Notes: generated by a model from the sequence alone, not told the origin. DNA of 64,000 nucleotides from an uncultured Bacteroidales bacterium (GCA_900317345.1 ONGK01000009.1:1-64000); one strand, 5' to 3'; shown: positions 35,790 to 45,066, counted from the stretch's first letter. Translations and numbers: made by a program.

Positions 35790-38405
35790 ATGAAAACTAC
35801 GAATAAATTTTTCTTTGCAGCCCTTCTGATTGCTGCAGTTTCCATGACCGCACGTGCACAGCAAGTAAATACCTTGTATTTCTTGGAGAATGCGCCGATG
35901 CGTCATATCCTGAACCCTGCCTTCCAACCGGTTAGCCAGGGATATGTAAACTTCTCGCCGCTCGGCTGGACCATGGGCAACTTGGGTAACAACTCGCTCG
36001 TGCTTAGCGATGTCGTTTATGTGGATCCGGCTACGGGTAAGACCGTTACGGCGCTCTATCCGGGCCAGAACAGACAACTGATGCTCAATGCCCTGCGTAA
36101 CATGACCGACGTGAACGGAAGCCTCACAGCAGGTATCGTCAACGTGGGTGTGCGCATCAAGGATGCCGGATTCCTCACCGTTGGTTTGAACGTACGCGTG
36201 GATGCGGACGTCACCATGCCGAAGCAGTTATTCAACTCTATCGCAATGGGTGGACTGGCGGTTAATCCAAACAATGTAGCGTATAACCTGACCGGTCTGG
36301 GTGCCGGTAGTACGGTCTTCACCGAGATTTCAGGTGGTTATAGCCATCGTATCAACGACCAGTGGACCGTCGGTGGTAAATTGAAGTTCCTGCTCGGCCA
36401 TTTCAACTATGGCATGAATAGCAACCAGTTGTCGCTGGAAGGAACGCCTGACGCGATGCGCTTGCAAGGTGTGCTCAATGCAGACTTAGCCGGACAGATT
36501 AACTTCCAGAAACTGCCGAATACCACCAACACCACCATCGGCCAATTTATTGACGACTGGAATGCCGGTAACTACAAGGTAGAGGACTTCATCAACACCA
36601 AAGATATCCCTGGTTTGCTGGTTCCTGCAGGTTACGGTCTTGCATTCGACCTCGGTGCTACATACAAACCGGCGGAATGGGTGCAGATTAGCGCTGCTAT
36701 CACGGACCTCGGTTTCATCTATTGGAACAACTCCCGCAGACTCGGCTTGGTGCTCGATACCATCATTGATGGTGTAGGAAACATCAATTATGGCGACTAT
36801 CAGGATGCCAGTGGTAACTTCTCCACCAGCATGTTGATGGACTCTGTCAAGAGCAAAGTGGTTAATATCCTGAGAGGCGCCAAGTTGCAGAGCGCAACGG
36901 CTGGTTATGCCAAGATGCCGACTGCGAAACTGAACGTAGGCGTGGACTTCAATTTCTGGGACAACCGCGTTGGTCTGGGTATTCTCTCTGCTACACGTCT
37001 GTATAATGCCCGCTTGTACGAGGAGTTGACCCTCGGTGCCGCTTTCCGTCCGGTGAATTGGTTCAACATCGCGGTTAGCTACTCGCTCCTCCAGAATGGT
37101 AAATACAGCAACATCGGTGCCGGCTTGAGCTTTATGCCGTACGATGGTGTCAACATGACGCTGGCCTTCGATTATATCCCGACGAGCTATGCGAATATTC
37201 CGAATGCGCAAAACAAACCGTTGTACTACATTCCTGACCGCGCTAAGACGGTTAACGTAGCACTCGGCTTCTCGATTGTATGGGGCACGAACCATAAGGA
37301 TAGCGATAAGGATGGTATCTGGGACAAGATCGATATGTGTCCTGAGACTCCGCGTGGTGTCGAGGTTGACTCCGTCGGTTGTCCGCTCGATGAGGACCAC
37401 GATGGTGTGCCTGATTACCTTGACCACTGTCTCGGTACGCCGGCAGCGGCTATCGGCTATGTGGATTCGCTCGGTTGTATGCTCGATACCGATGGCGACG
37501 GCGTGGAGGATTATCGTGACGAATGTCCGAATACTCCGGAAGCTGCTTGGGGTCAAGTGGATAGCGTAGGTTGTCCGCTCGATACCGATGGTGATGCCGT
37601 ACCTGACTATATCGACGAATGTCCGGGCACACCGGCAGAGGCATGGGGTAAGGTTGACGCCAAGGGCTGTCCGCTTGATAGCGATGGCGATGGTGTACCT
37701 GATTACCTCGATGAATGTCCTGGTACGCCGGCAGAGGCTTACGGACAGATTGACGCCAAGGGTTGTCCGGTTGATAGCGATAACGATGGAGTACCTGATT
37801 ATAAGGACGAGTGCCCGGGTACGCCGAAAGAGGCTATCGGTCATGTAGACGCTAAGGGATGTAACCTCGATAGCGATAACGATGGTGTACCTGATTACAT
37901 CGATGAGTGCCCGATGGTTCCGGGTCTCAAAGAGAACAAGGGTTGTCCGGAAGTGAAACGCGAGGTTCGTAACCTCCTCAAGAAGGCTATGCAAGGTATC
38001 GAGTTCGAGACCGGTAAGGCTAATATCAAGAAGAAATCTTACCCGCTCTTGAACCAGATTGCTAAGATCTTCATTGAGAACAAGGATTACATCGTTGAGG
38101 TTCAAGGACACACCGATAACACCGGTTCCTACGAGATCAACAAAGAGTTGTCTGACAAGCGTGCAAATGCCGTTCGCGACTACCTCATCGCTCAGGGTGT
38201 TGACTTCCAGCGTCTGAGTGCTGTCGGATACGGTCCTGACGTGCCTATCGCAGACAACAAGACCAAGTCCGGTCGTGCTAAGAACCGCCGCGTTGAGTTC
38301 AAGATCACATTCGAAGAAATCAGCTATGAGTCCGTTATGGACCACGCTGACCCGGCTCCGGCACCTGCTGCAGCACCTGCTGACAGTACAGCAGTGGCTA
38401 AGTAA
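35790..38405 (+). CDS. DUF5723-like outer-membrane protein with thrombospondin type 3 repeats and OmpA domain
   Basis: 871 aa, signal peptide cleaved after TARAQ. Residues 25-495 form a beta-barrel-like region of the DUF5723 type (NAPMRHILNPAFQPVSQGY). Residues 500-717 carry about seven TSP3 calcium-binding repeats (DSDGDGVPDYLDECPGTP and variants). Residues 730-845 are an OmpA-like peptidoglycan-binding domain (VEVQGHTDNTG, GRAKNRRVEFKI). The end is Ala/Pro-rich. It probably tethers the outer membrane to the cell wall; such proteins are abundant in Bacteroidota. Confidence 0.9.
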   Translation: MKTTNKFFFAALLIAAVSMTARAQQVNTLYFLENAPMRHILNPAFQPVSQGYVNFSPLGWTMGNLGNNSLVLSDVVYVDPATGKTVTALYPGQNRQLMLNALRNMTDVNGSLTAGIVNVGVRIKDAGFLTVGLNVRVDADVTMPKQLFNSIAMGGLAVNPNNVAYNLTGLGAGSTVFTEISGGYSHRINDQWTVGGKLKFLLGHFNYGMNSNQLSLEGTPDAMRLQGVLNADLAGQINFQKLPNTTNTTIGQFIDDWNAGNYKVEDFINTKDIPGLLVPAGYGLAFDLGATYKPAEWVQISAAITDLGFIYWNNSRRLGLVLDTIIDGVGNINYGDYQDASGNFSTSMLMDSVKSKVVNILRGAKLQSATAGYAKMPTAKLNVGVDFNFWDNRVGLGILSATRLYNARLYEELTLGAAFRPVNWFNIAVSYSLLQNGKYSNIGAGLSFMPYDGVNMTLAFDYIPTSYANIPNAQNKPLYYIPDRAKTVNVALGFSIVWGTNHKDSDKDGIWDKIDMCPETPRGVEVDSVGCPLDEDHDGVPDYLDHCLGTPAAAIGYVDSLGCMLDTDGDGVEDYRDECPNTPEAAWGQVDSVGCPLDTDGDAVPDYIDECPGTPAEAWGKVDAKGCPLDSDGDGVPDYLDECPGTPAEAYGQIDAKGCPVDSDNDGVPDYKDECPGTPKEAIGHVDAKGCNLDSDNDGVPDYIDECPMVPGLKENKGCPEVKREVRNLLKKAMQGIEFETGKANIKKKSYPLLNQIAKIFIENKDYIVEVQGHTDNTGSYEINKELSDKRANAVRDYLIAQGVDFQRLSAVGYGPDVPIADNKTKSGRAKNRRVEFKITFEEISYESVMDHADPAPAPAAAPADSTAVAK

Positions 38406-38417
38406 GCCTGATTTATG

Positions 38418-38443
38418 GATGGAGGCTTTGATCGGCCTCCATC
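38418..38443 (+). terminator. Hairpin after the OmpA gene
   Basis: 9-bp stem GATGGAGGC / GCCTCCATC with an 8-nt loop, 13 nt after the stop. The following sequence is A/T-rich but lacks a clean U tract, so termination is likely but not certain. Confidence 0.6.
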
Positions 38444-38480
38444 TAACAAATAATTTAAAATAATAGTTAAACAATTTATT

Positions 38481-38591
38481 CCTCTCAAGTGGCTTAGAGG
38501 GCACTTCCTCGAGACACAAACCGAAACCAAGGGTTGTTTGTGGCTCGAAGAGCGGGTGCATCCGAGTACTTACTACTAAAACGGAGTTTTG
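38481..38591 (+). other. Structured leader upstream of yebC, unassigned RNA
   Basis: Several pairings follow one another: CCTCT/AGAGG (38482-38500) interleaved with AAGTG/CACTT (38487-38506); CGAGACACAAAC/GTTTGTGGCTCG (12 positions, one mismatch) around 38510-38547; ACTAAAAC/GTTTTGGT (38575-38592). A palindrome GTACATGTAC follows at 38592-38601, just before the yebC start. No known riboswitch signature was recognised. Confidence 0.4.
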
Positions 38592-38619
38592 GTACATGTA
38601 CGAGGATAGCCACACGCGA

Positions 38620-39339
38620 ATGGGACGAGCATTTGAATATCGCAAAGCTACCAAACTGAAAAGATGGGGACACATGTCCCGCACATTTACCAAATTAGGA
38701 AAAGAAATCACCATCGCTGCCCGTGAGGGTGGACCGGATCCTGACTCTAACCCACGTCTCCGTGCGCTGATTCAGCAGTGCAAACGTGAGAACATGCCGA
38801 AGGATAATATCGACCGCGCTATCAAGAAAGCGACCGATAAATCGTCCGAAGGATATAAGGAAATCAATTACGAGGGATATGGACCACATGGCATAGCTAT
38901 CTTCGTGGAGACCGCAACGGACAACCATATGCGTACGGTAGCCAACATCCGCTCGTATTTCACCAAGTTCGGCGGCACACTCGGCACACAGGGTAGCCTC
39001 CAGTTCCTCTTCGATCGTAAGGCGTGCTTCACCGTCACAATGAAGGATGGCATTGACCTCGATGAACTGGAACTCGAACTCATCGACTTCGGCGTAGAGG
39101 AACTCGGCGTGGATGAAGAGGAAAACACCATCGTCATCTACTCCGATTTCAACGAGGCTATCAACATGCAGAAGTACCTCGAGGACAACGGATTCGAGAT
39201 TCAGTCCATGGAGTTCGTTCGTATCCCGAATGACACAAAAGAACTGACCGACGAGCAACGCGAGTCCGTGCAGAAACTCATCGACAAAATCGAGGAGGAC
39301 GAGGACGTTCAGAATGTATTCACCAATATGGCTGAATAA
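38620..39339 (+). CDS. yebC: YebC/TACO1-family protein
   Basis: 239 aa starting at the conserved MGRAFEYRKATKLKRWG; earlier in-frame starts are rejected on family alignment. Conserved segments are FTKLGKEITIAAREGGPDP, NMPKDNIDRAIKKA, YEGYGPHGIAI and GTQGSLQFLF. The family is annotated as a transcriptional regulator; recent work links YebC to translation of proline-rich stretches. A structured leader precedes it. Confidence 0.95.
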   Translation: MGRAFEYRKATKLKRWGHMSRTFTKLGKEITIAAREGGPDPDSNPRLRALIQQCKRENMPKDNIDRAIKKATDKSSEGYKEINYEGYGPHGIAIFVETATDNHMRTVANIRSYFTKFGGTLGTQGSLQFLFDRKACFTVTMKDGIDLDELELELIDFGVEELGVDEEENTIVIYSDFNEAINMQKYLEDNGFEIQSMEFVRIPNDTKELTDEQRESVQKLIDKIEEDEDVQNVFTNMAE

Positions 39340-39387
39340 ACGCGAAGCTATTAACGTGCGAAGCACTATCAACGCGAAGCTATAAAC
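39340..39387. repeat. Imperfect repeat between yebC and rsmG
   Basis: CGCGAAGCTATTAA, GTGCGAAGCACTATCAA and CGCGAAGCTATAAA follow each other, three imperfect copies of a 14-17-nt unit filling the whole spacer. Confidence 0.6.
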
Positions 39388-40002
39388 ATGAATATAATCT
39401 CTGATTATTTTAAACTAACCGATCGTCAGGCTGAGCAGTTCGCTCAGCTTGACGCGCTTTATCGGGACTGGAATAGCAAGATCAATGTCATCTCCCGCAA
39501 GGATATTGACAATCTATACGAGCACCATGTGCTTCACTCGCTGGCTATCGCTAAACTGCTTCCGTTCCAACCGGGCACTACCATCATGGATGTAGGCACA
39601 GGAGGCGGTTTCCCGGGCATTCCTCTGGCTATTCTCTTCCCCGAATGTCAGTTCCTGCTCATTGATTCTATCGGTAAGAAAATCAAAGTAGCCAACGAAG
39701 TAGCGCAGGCATTGAATCTAACGAACGTAGTCTGCAAGCAGGAACGCGCAGAAGAAGAGAAACAGAAATTCGACTTCGTCGTTTCCCGTGCCGTGATGCC
39801 CCTACCCGACCTCGTCAAGCTGGTACGTAAGAATATCTCTAACCATCATATCAACGCCGTGCCGAATGGTTTGGTGGTTCTTAAAGGAGGCGATCTAAAA
39901 GAAGAACTCCGCCCCTTTAAAGAGGCGGAGGTTACTCCGTGCAGCCAGTATTTCCCGGGAGAATGGTTTGAGACCAAGCAGATTATTTACCTGCCTCTCT
40001 AA
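39388..40002 (+). CDS. rsmG: 16S rRNA (guanine527-N7)-methyltransferase
   Basis: 204 aa. SAM-binding motif IMDVGTGGGFPGIPLA; other conserved parts are WNSKINVISRKD, VSRAVMPL and LKGGDL. Methylates G527 of 16S rRNA. Its last 4 bp overlap tail-to-tail with the convergent pectate-lyase-like gene. Confidence 0.95.
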   Translation: MNIISDYFKLTDRQAEQFAQLDALYRDWNSKINVISRKDIDNLYEHHVLHSLAIAKLLPFQPGTTIMDVGTGGGFPGIPLAILFPECQFLLIDSIGKKIKVANEVAQALNLTNVVCKQERAEEEKQKFDFVVSRAVMPLPDLVKLVRKNISNHHINAVPNGLVVLKGGDLKEELRPFKEAEVTPCSQYFPGEWFETKQIIYLPL

Positions 40003-41669
40003 TCTTGTACCTCTAATCCGGTAACGGTATAGATTCTATCTCCGCGTTGGATAAACAATTGTCCTTCGCGGAGTATTTTTTGTCCGGTAATCTGAACATT
40101 TACTTCTTTCACTCCCTGCGGCTCTTGATAACCGTCGTCCATCGGCTCTTTGTGCATAGCATCATTCAGGTACATCTCCAGCATCGTGTAGCCGCTCGCA
40201 TGGCGCACATTGTTGTCCGCCACATTCGGGTCACAGCCATTAGCACTCTCCCACACGTCCGGCATACCATCTTGGTCTGTGTCCGTCAATGCCGCTACCT
40301 CCGGATAATCATAAAAACCCTCAGCGTCTTCTTCAGTATCGATTATTCCATTGCCTCTGGATGCTCCACTATAGGTAGCCTTCTTATTGCGCGTATCATC
40401 CACTAATCGCAGTTCCACATGATCGCGCGGAAAACAACCAGCGGTATCTAAAACGGTTTGGTATGCTTCGTCTGCTGTTTGGTAGTCGCCAACTGCATAC
40501 GCATACATATCGAAATCATAGCGACCATAGATAGAATCGGTAGTCCATTTCCACCAAGGTGTTTTAGGACGAATTAACGTGTCCACACGCAAGGTATCTA
40601 CCTTACTATAAGGCGATTTTCCCACTACTGCCGACCAGTTATTTGCCGTAGCCGAAGCTGCTCCATCGAACACATTACCAGAGAGATACCATTGACTCGG
40701 TCCCCAAGACGTAGCACCTGAGCGCGCATTCTCTACTGAAACAAAATATTTCTTATTCGTCGTATTCGGTCCTGCTTTGTAGTAGTTATTGATGAAATTG
40801 CACTCGTGCGCTGAGTTCAGACCATTATATTCACCTTCCGCTAATTTCGCAGTATTCTCACCGCCATAACAACCGTTCGAACCGCCCTCGAAATTATACT
40901 GCACATTATTGATGTAATCAATATAGACCACACAATCGTTTACCCCTTGCGCTCCGTTAAAACGGCACGAACGTTTGTTGTTATGAACCAATAAGTTATG
41001 ATGATACGTAGCCGGCGAACCGCCCCATTGACAACCATATGCACGCTGACCTTTTTTGTGTCCCGCATCGTACAAACCTTCATGCACGATACAGTATTGT
41101 ACAGTGATAAAATGGCTGTCGTAAGAGTTCATATTCTCCTCCATTGACCAACCAAAATCACAATGGTCGAAGATATAACTCTCGCAGTTCTCTGCACCGA
41201 CTGCGTTCGAGTCCAATAATTTACCGTTTACATCATATTGACCCAAGCGGAAACGGATGTTGCGGATAATAAAGTTCTTCGAGCCACCGAAATTGACTTT
41301 GTTATGGGTTATCACAATACCCATTCCCGGAGCTGTCTGTCCAGCTATCGTGTAATTCGTGCGGTTGATACGCAGGTCTTTGACCAATCGAATCTCACCT
41401 GTGACGGCAAAGCACACCGTCAGCGGTTCATCGGGATATTGCTTTACCGCCCAACGCAATGAGCCTTCGGTCTCGCCGTTAGCGTCATCCGCCAGTGTCG
41501 TCACATACACAACTTGACCGCCGCGACCGCCGGAGGTGTATTTACCGAATCCTTCTGCGCCCGGGAAAGCAACAATCGTGTCAGGCAGCACGGCCGCAAA
41601 ACCGATTACTGAACAGAAGCAGCTAATTGCCGCCACAAAGAATCGTCTGGAATAGGAGCTGTGATACAT
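39999..41669 (-). CDS. Secreted pectate-lyase-like (PL1) protein
   Basis: 556 aa, signal peptide at about 1-25 (RRFFVAAISCFCSVIGFAA). The right-handed beta-helix typical of PL1 begins IVAFPGAEGFGKYTSGGRGG and includes RNIRFRLGQ, FDHCDFGWSMEENM and YHHNLLVHNNKRSCR. After the helix comes a DTDQDGMPDVWE calcium-loop segment and a C-terminal tail (REGQLFIQRGDRIYTVTG) like those of other secreted proteins here. Likely cleaves pectin/polygalacturonate outside the cell. The first 64 bp overlap the 3' end of the pseudouridine synthase gene in another frame. Confidence 0.85.
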   Translation of the reverse strand: MYHSSYSRRFFVAAISCFCSVIGFAAVLPDTIVAFPGAEGFGKYTSGGRGGQVVYVTTLADDANGETEGSLRWAVKQYPDEPLTVCFAVTGEIRLVKDLRINRTNYTIAGQTAPGMGIVITHNKVNFGGSKNFIIRNIRFRLGQYDVNGKLLDSNAVGAENCESYIFDHCDFGWSMEENMNSYDSHFITVQYCIVHEGLYDAGHKKGQRAYGCQWGGSPATYHHNLLVHNNKRSCRFNGAQGVNDCVVYIDYINNVQYNFEGGSNGCYGGENTAKLAEGEYNGLNSAHECNFINNYYKAGPNTTNKKYFVSVENARSGATSWGPSQWYLSGNVFDGAASATANNWSAVVGKSPYSKVDTLRVDTLIRPKTPWWKWTTDSIYGRYDFDMYAYAVGDYQTADEAYQTVLDTAGCFPRDHVELRLVDDTRNKKATYSGASRGNGIIDTEEDAEGFYDYPEVAALTDTDQDGMPDVWESANGCDPNVADNNVRHASGYTMLEMYLNDAMHKEPMDDGYQEPQGVKEVNVQITGQKILREGQLFIQRGDRIYTVTGLEVQD

Positions 41670-42286
41670 ATCTCTTGTTTACTTACAGGGTGAATAAATT
41701 CTATTTGCCGGGCGTGCAAACATATACCGCCATCCGGATTAGAGCGCTTGGCGCCGTATTTCAAATCTCCTTTTATCGGGCATCCTATAGCCGCCAACTG
41801 GCAGCGTATCTGATGGTGACGTCCGGTCTCAAGATTGATTTCCAAAAGCGTGTAGTGTTCGCCTTTGACGAGTGTTTTGTAACTCAGGATAGCTTGCTTG
41901 GCGTCTTTGGCACCTGGCTTCGCCAGATAGGTCTTATTATGCTCTTCGCTACGAATCAACCAGTGCTCGAGACGCGCTTCCGGCTTGTCTGGTGCACCTT
42001 GGACAATCGCCCAATAGGTCTTTTTTATCTGGTTATGTGTCTGGAACATAGCGTTGAGCCGCGTCAGAGCCTTGCTTGTTCGGGCAAAGAGCACAACACC
42101 GCTGGTAGGTCTGTCCAAACGGTGCGTCACACCGAGAAAAACCTCTCCGGGCTTGTTGTACTTTTCCTTGATATAGGCCTTGACCATCTCGCTCAGAGGT
42201 GTGTCACCGGTCTTATCGCCTTGCACAATCTCATTGCAGGTCTTGTTGACGGCGATGATATGGTTGTCTTCGTATAAAACGGTCAT
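41606..42286 (-). CDS. RluA-family pseudouridine synthase (short form, no S4 domain)
   Basis: 226 aa. Catalytic motif THRLDRPTSGVVLFA (Asp), then LLEINLETGRHHQIRCQLA and GDLKYGAKR. The lack of an S4 domain and the length fit the RluA/TruC-like group acting on rRNA or tRNA; the target uridine cannot be told. ATGA overlap with the upstream methyltransferase; 64-bp overlap with the downstream lyase gene. Confidence 0.9.
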   Translation of the reverse strand: MTVLYEDNHIIAVNKTCNEIVQGDKTGDTPLSEMVKAYIKEKYNKPGEVFLGVTHRLDRPTSGVVLFARTSKALTRLNAMFQTHNQIKKTYWAIVQGAPDKPEARLEHWLIRSEEHNKTYLAKPGAKDAKQAILSYKTLVKGEHYTLLEINLETGRHHQIRCQLAAIGCPIKGDLKYGAKRSNPDGGICLHARQIEFIHPVSKQEICITAPIPDDSLWRQLAASVQ

Positions 42287-43050
42287 AATCCGCGCTGTCT
42301 TACCGCCTCGTAGATGAACACTCCGGCCGCTACACTCACATTCAGGCTTTCAATAACGCCGGTCATCGGCAAACGCACCTGGTCTGTACATAGTTTGAGG
42401 TTCTCCTCATAGATGCCTTTTTCCTCGCTGCCCATAACAATACAAGTCGGCACGGTCATATCGACCTCGGTATAGTTACGCTCAGTGTGCTCGGTCGCAG
42501 CCACGATGCGCAGACCGCTGTCACGGAGATACTGCAATGCATTTTGCAGGTTCTCCACTTTGCAAATCGGCAAACTATGCAGCGCTCCCGCTGATGCCTT
42601 CATGGCATCGCCGTTAATAGCTGCACTTCCGCGCGTTCCTATTATTAATGCGTGGACGCCCGCACACACGCACGTACGCGCAATGGCACCGAAGTTACGC
42701 ACATCCGTCACTCCGTCAAGCATCATCAGCAGCGGAGTCTTGCCTTCGTCGTACAAACTCTGCACTAAACTATCCAGCGGAGTGAACTCAATCGGACTGA
42801 GGAACGCTATCACGCCCTGGTGATTTTTGTCCGTAAACTGATTCAGCTTCTCCAGCGGTACACGCTGTATTTGCGTTCCCGTACCATCCAGTTTGAGGAG
42901 TAGCTCTCTGCCGATGGCCGATGACATGTCTCTGCGCACCAGCACTTTGTCTAGCACTTTGCCGGCATCAATAGCTTCCATCACTGCCCTGATTCCGAAA
43001 ATCATCTCGCTCTCTTTCGGTCTGCGGGTTGAATATTTAGATGTAGTCAT
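42283..43050 (-). CDS. rlmB: SpoU/TrmH-family RNA 2'-O-methyltransferase (RlmB-like)
   Basis: 255 aa. N-terminal substrate-binding part (MIFGIRAVMEAIDAGK), then the SPOUT knot with LDGVTDVRNFGAIARTC, IVMGSEEKGI and LPMTGVIESLNVSVAAGV. Most similar to RlmB (G2251 of 23S rRNA). Sits between two pseudouridine synthases in an RNA-modification operon. Confidence 0.9.
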   Translation of the reverse strand: MTTSKYSTRRPKESEMIFGIRAVMEAIDAGKVLDKVLVRRDMSSAIGRELLLKLDGTGTQIQRVPLEKLNQFTDKNHQGVIAFLSPIEFTPLDSLVQSLYDEGKTPLLMMLDGVTDVRNFGAIARTCVCAGVHALIIGTRGSAAINGDAMKASAGALHSLPICKVENLQNALQYLRDSGLRIVAATEHTERNYTEVDMTVPTCIVMGSEEKGIYEENLKLCTDQVRLPMTGVIESLNVSVAAGVFIYEAVRQRGL

Positions 43051-43071
43051 AATATCTGTGTAAAGAAATGG

Positions 43072-43968
43072 TTATACCAATACTCTGTTGAACTCTTTTG
43101 GGACAGGACTCTCGAATCGCACGGTCTTCTCCGTCACCGGATGAATGAACGCCAGCACTTTAGCGTGGAGGCAGAGACGGTCGATGGGCGATGACTCGTT
43201 GCCATGCCCATATTTGCGGTCGCCTACTACCGGACAACCCTTTGATGCCAAATGTACACGTATCTGGTTCGTACGACCGGTCTCCAGATGCAGTTCAACA
43301 AGCGAGTATTGTCCGTCCGCGGAGGTCCGCAGAGTCTTATAGTTTGTGATAGCGATATCTCCGCCATCATCAACGGGAGAAGAATAGACAACAGCATTGC
43401 GTTTGTCTTCCGTCAGCCATGTGGTGATTTTTCCTTCTCGAGGTTCAAGCACGCCTTCGGCGAGCGCAATATATGTACGCTCTTTAACCAATTCGCGCCA
43501 GTATGTACGCATGTAGTGTTGCAATTCCTCCGAGCGAGCGAAGACCAGTACACCGCTTGTCTCGCGGTCGAGGCGGTGCACAACGTAGATGCTCGCGCGC
43601 GCGTTCTGCTTTTTTACATACGCGCGCAAAATAGAATATGCGGTCGTCTCGCTGCTACCAGGTGTAGCGGCTACAGTGAGCAGACCGGGCTGTTTGTTAA
43701 CCACTATCAGGTCATCGTCCTCATAAACGATTTTCAACTTCGGGTGCGTCAATTGGCTGTTTCCGCGACCGGAAGAGACGGTGACCACATCGCCGCTCTT
43801 GAGCATGAAATCATGCCGCGTCTGCACGGCGTTACCCACTTTGACACGACGCTGACCCAGCAACTGCTTGACAGACGAACGTGCCATTCCTCCCATCTTA
43901 GCAATGAGAAAATCCATTAGTGGCATCGCCTCCGCTGCGCGTAATATAGTATCTTGTTTTCTAATCAT
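43072..43968 (-). CDS. RluD-type pseudouridine synthase with S4 domain
   Basis: 298 aa. An S4 RNA-binding domain occupies residues 15-65 (SSVKQLLGQRRVKVGNAVQ). The catalytic motif is VVHRLDRETSGVLVFAR, followed by LVELHLETGRTNQIRVHLA and VGDRKYG. Modifies uridines in 23S rRNA. It is 12 bp downstream of the PnuC-like gene. Confidence 0.92.
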   Translation of the reverse strand: MIRKQDTILRAAEAMPLMDFLIAKMGGMARSSVKQLLGQRRVKVGNAVQTRHDFMLKSGDVVTVSSGRGNSQLTHPKLKIVYEDDDLIVVNKQPGLLTVAATPGSSETTAYSILRAYVKKQNARASIYVVHRLDRETSGVLVFARSEELQHYMRTYWRELVKERTYIALAEGVLEPREGKITTWLTEDKRNAVVYSSPVDDGGDIAITNYKTLRTSADGQYSLVELHLETGRTNQIRVHLASKGCPVVGDRKYGHGNESSPIDRLCLHAKVLAFIHPVTEKTVRFESPVPKEFNRVLV

Positions 43969-43980
43969 TTAGCTACTTAA

Positions 43981-44739
43981 CTATTTAACGAAAATTTTAA
44001 GCCAACCCAAATTTTCTTTCGTGGTGCCCTTAATCCACGCAATGCCTGCCATTGAATTGATGACCAGGAAGAAGCAGAACAGCACAATGGAAAATGCATT
44101 GCCAAGGATGATGAATAGGCCTATACCCGCTATACTATAGATAAACCAATAAATCCACGAGTCGGTCTTGCGATAAATCAGCCAGTAGTTCGCAAGGAAC
44201 GAAGAGGAAATCAGCAGACCGTTCAGAAGCTTTATCGTCACGTTATCCGATAATTCGTTTTGCTGGAATGCGTACGTTGCCATCAAATAATCTCCAGCGG
44301 TGAGGAACACAAGCATAGAAATGGAGAGAATCAAACGTGGCGTATCGAGGAACTTAGGCTCAAACGATGCGCCTCCATCTTTCTTCGATCTGCTCCATTT
44401 ATAGATGGACATCAGCTGGAAGGGAATGAACACAAAGAAGAACAAGAATGCGCTGTCGAATTGCTTTTGTAGCAAAAATTGTATTCCCAATAGAATAGAC
44501 ATAACGATGCCGGCGAAGAAACCGGTATAGTTTTGCGGGTCGCGTACGGTAAGGATATATGCCACACCGATGACGGACGCCGGTATGCCGATTACCCATG
44601 CGGGGTCATGCCATTTCAACAAAGTCACGGACGGGAATATCATTTCTGCAACCCATAGCACGCCTAACAGTGCCCCGAAAAGAATAATCGAAAAAATGAA
44701 ATTGCGGCCAAGTGCCAGCCAAAGATGTGTGTTGTTCAT
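43981..44739 (-). CDS. PnuC-like nicotinamide riboside/mononucleotide transporter
   Basis: 252 aa with about seven or eight membrane helices. The half-repeat pattern resembles PnuC: SVIGVAYILTVRDPQNYTGF ... FVFIPFQLMSIYKWSR in the N-terminal half and LANYWLIYRKTDSWIYW ... NSMAGIAWIKG in the C-terminal half. Predicted inner-membrane uptake of a vitamin-type pyridine nucleoside. No riboswitch or NAD genes are adjacent, so the substrate is inferred from family resemblance only. Confidence 0.7.
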   Translation of the reverse strand: MNNTHLWLALGRNFIFSIILFGALLGVLWVAEMIFPSVTLLKWHDPAWVIGIPASVIGVAYILTVRDPQNYTGFFAGIVMSILLGIQFLLQKQFDSAFLFFFVFIPFQLMSIYKWSRSKKDGGASFEPKFLDTPRLILSISMLVFLTAGDYLMATYAFQQNELSDNVTIKLLNGLLISSSFLANYWLIYRKTDSWIYWFIYSIAGIGLFIILGNAFSIVLFCFFLVINSMAGIAWIKGTTKENLGWLKIFVK

Positions 44740-44770
44740 AATACCGAATCTTTAAATCCTCAAATAAATA

Positions 44771-44800
44771 ACAAGGGGCAGACATATGTCCGCCCCTTGT
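44771..44800 (-). terminator. Terminator of the ribosomal protein operon
   Basis: ACAAGGGGC and GCCCCTTGT arms with an inner GACAT/ATGTC pairing give a long stem directly after the L31 stop, followed on the minus strand by TTATTTATTTG. Confidence 0.8.
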
Positions 44801-44811
44801 ACATTTCGCAA

Positions 44812-45066
44812 TTACTTGCGAGTACGATTGCCGTAGCGAGACATAAACTTGTCCACACGACCGGCTGTGTCCACCAGCTTCGATTTGCCGGTGTAGAACG
44901 GGTGACTCGTGTTCGAGATTTCCAGCTTGATAAGCGGATACTTAACGCCGTCAATCTCAATCGTGTCCTTGGTGGCTGCTGTAGAGCGGCTAAAGAACTG
45001 AGTACCGTCAGACATGTCTTTGAAAACTACTACACGGTAGTTATCGGGATGAATTCCTTTTTTCAT
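44812..45066 (-). CDS. rpmE2: 50S ribosomal protein L31, type B
   Basis: 84 aa: [20 protein letters not shown], then [20 protein letters not shown] and the basic end RYGNRTRK. It lacks the zinc-binding cysteines of the type A form, which suits zinc-poor growth. Last gene of the ribosomal transcript before its terminator. Confidence 0.95.
   Translation of the reverse strand: MKKGIHPDNYRVVVFKDMSDGTQFFSRSTAATKDTIEIDGVKYPLIKLEISNTSHPFYTGKSKLVDTAGRVDKFMSRYGNRTRK

Noticed and set aside
36486..38714. 742-codon open frame antisense to the OmpA/TSP3 gene
   Set aside because: It mirrors a gene with strong codon bias and repeats (TSP3), lacks a promoter and ribosome-binding site, and shows no protein-family features; the plus-strand gene has a signal peptide and known domains.
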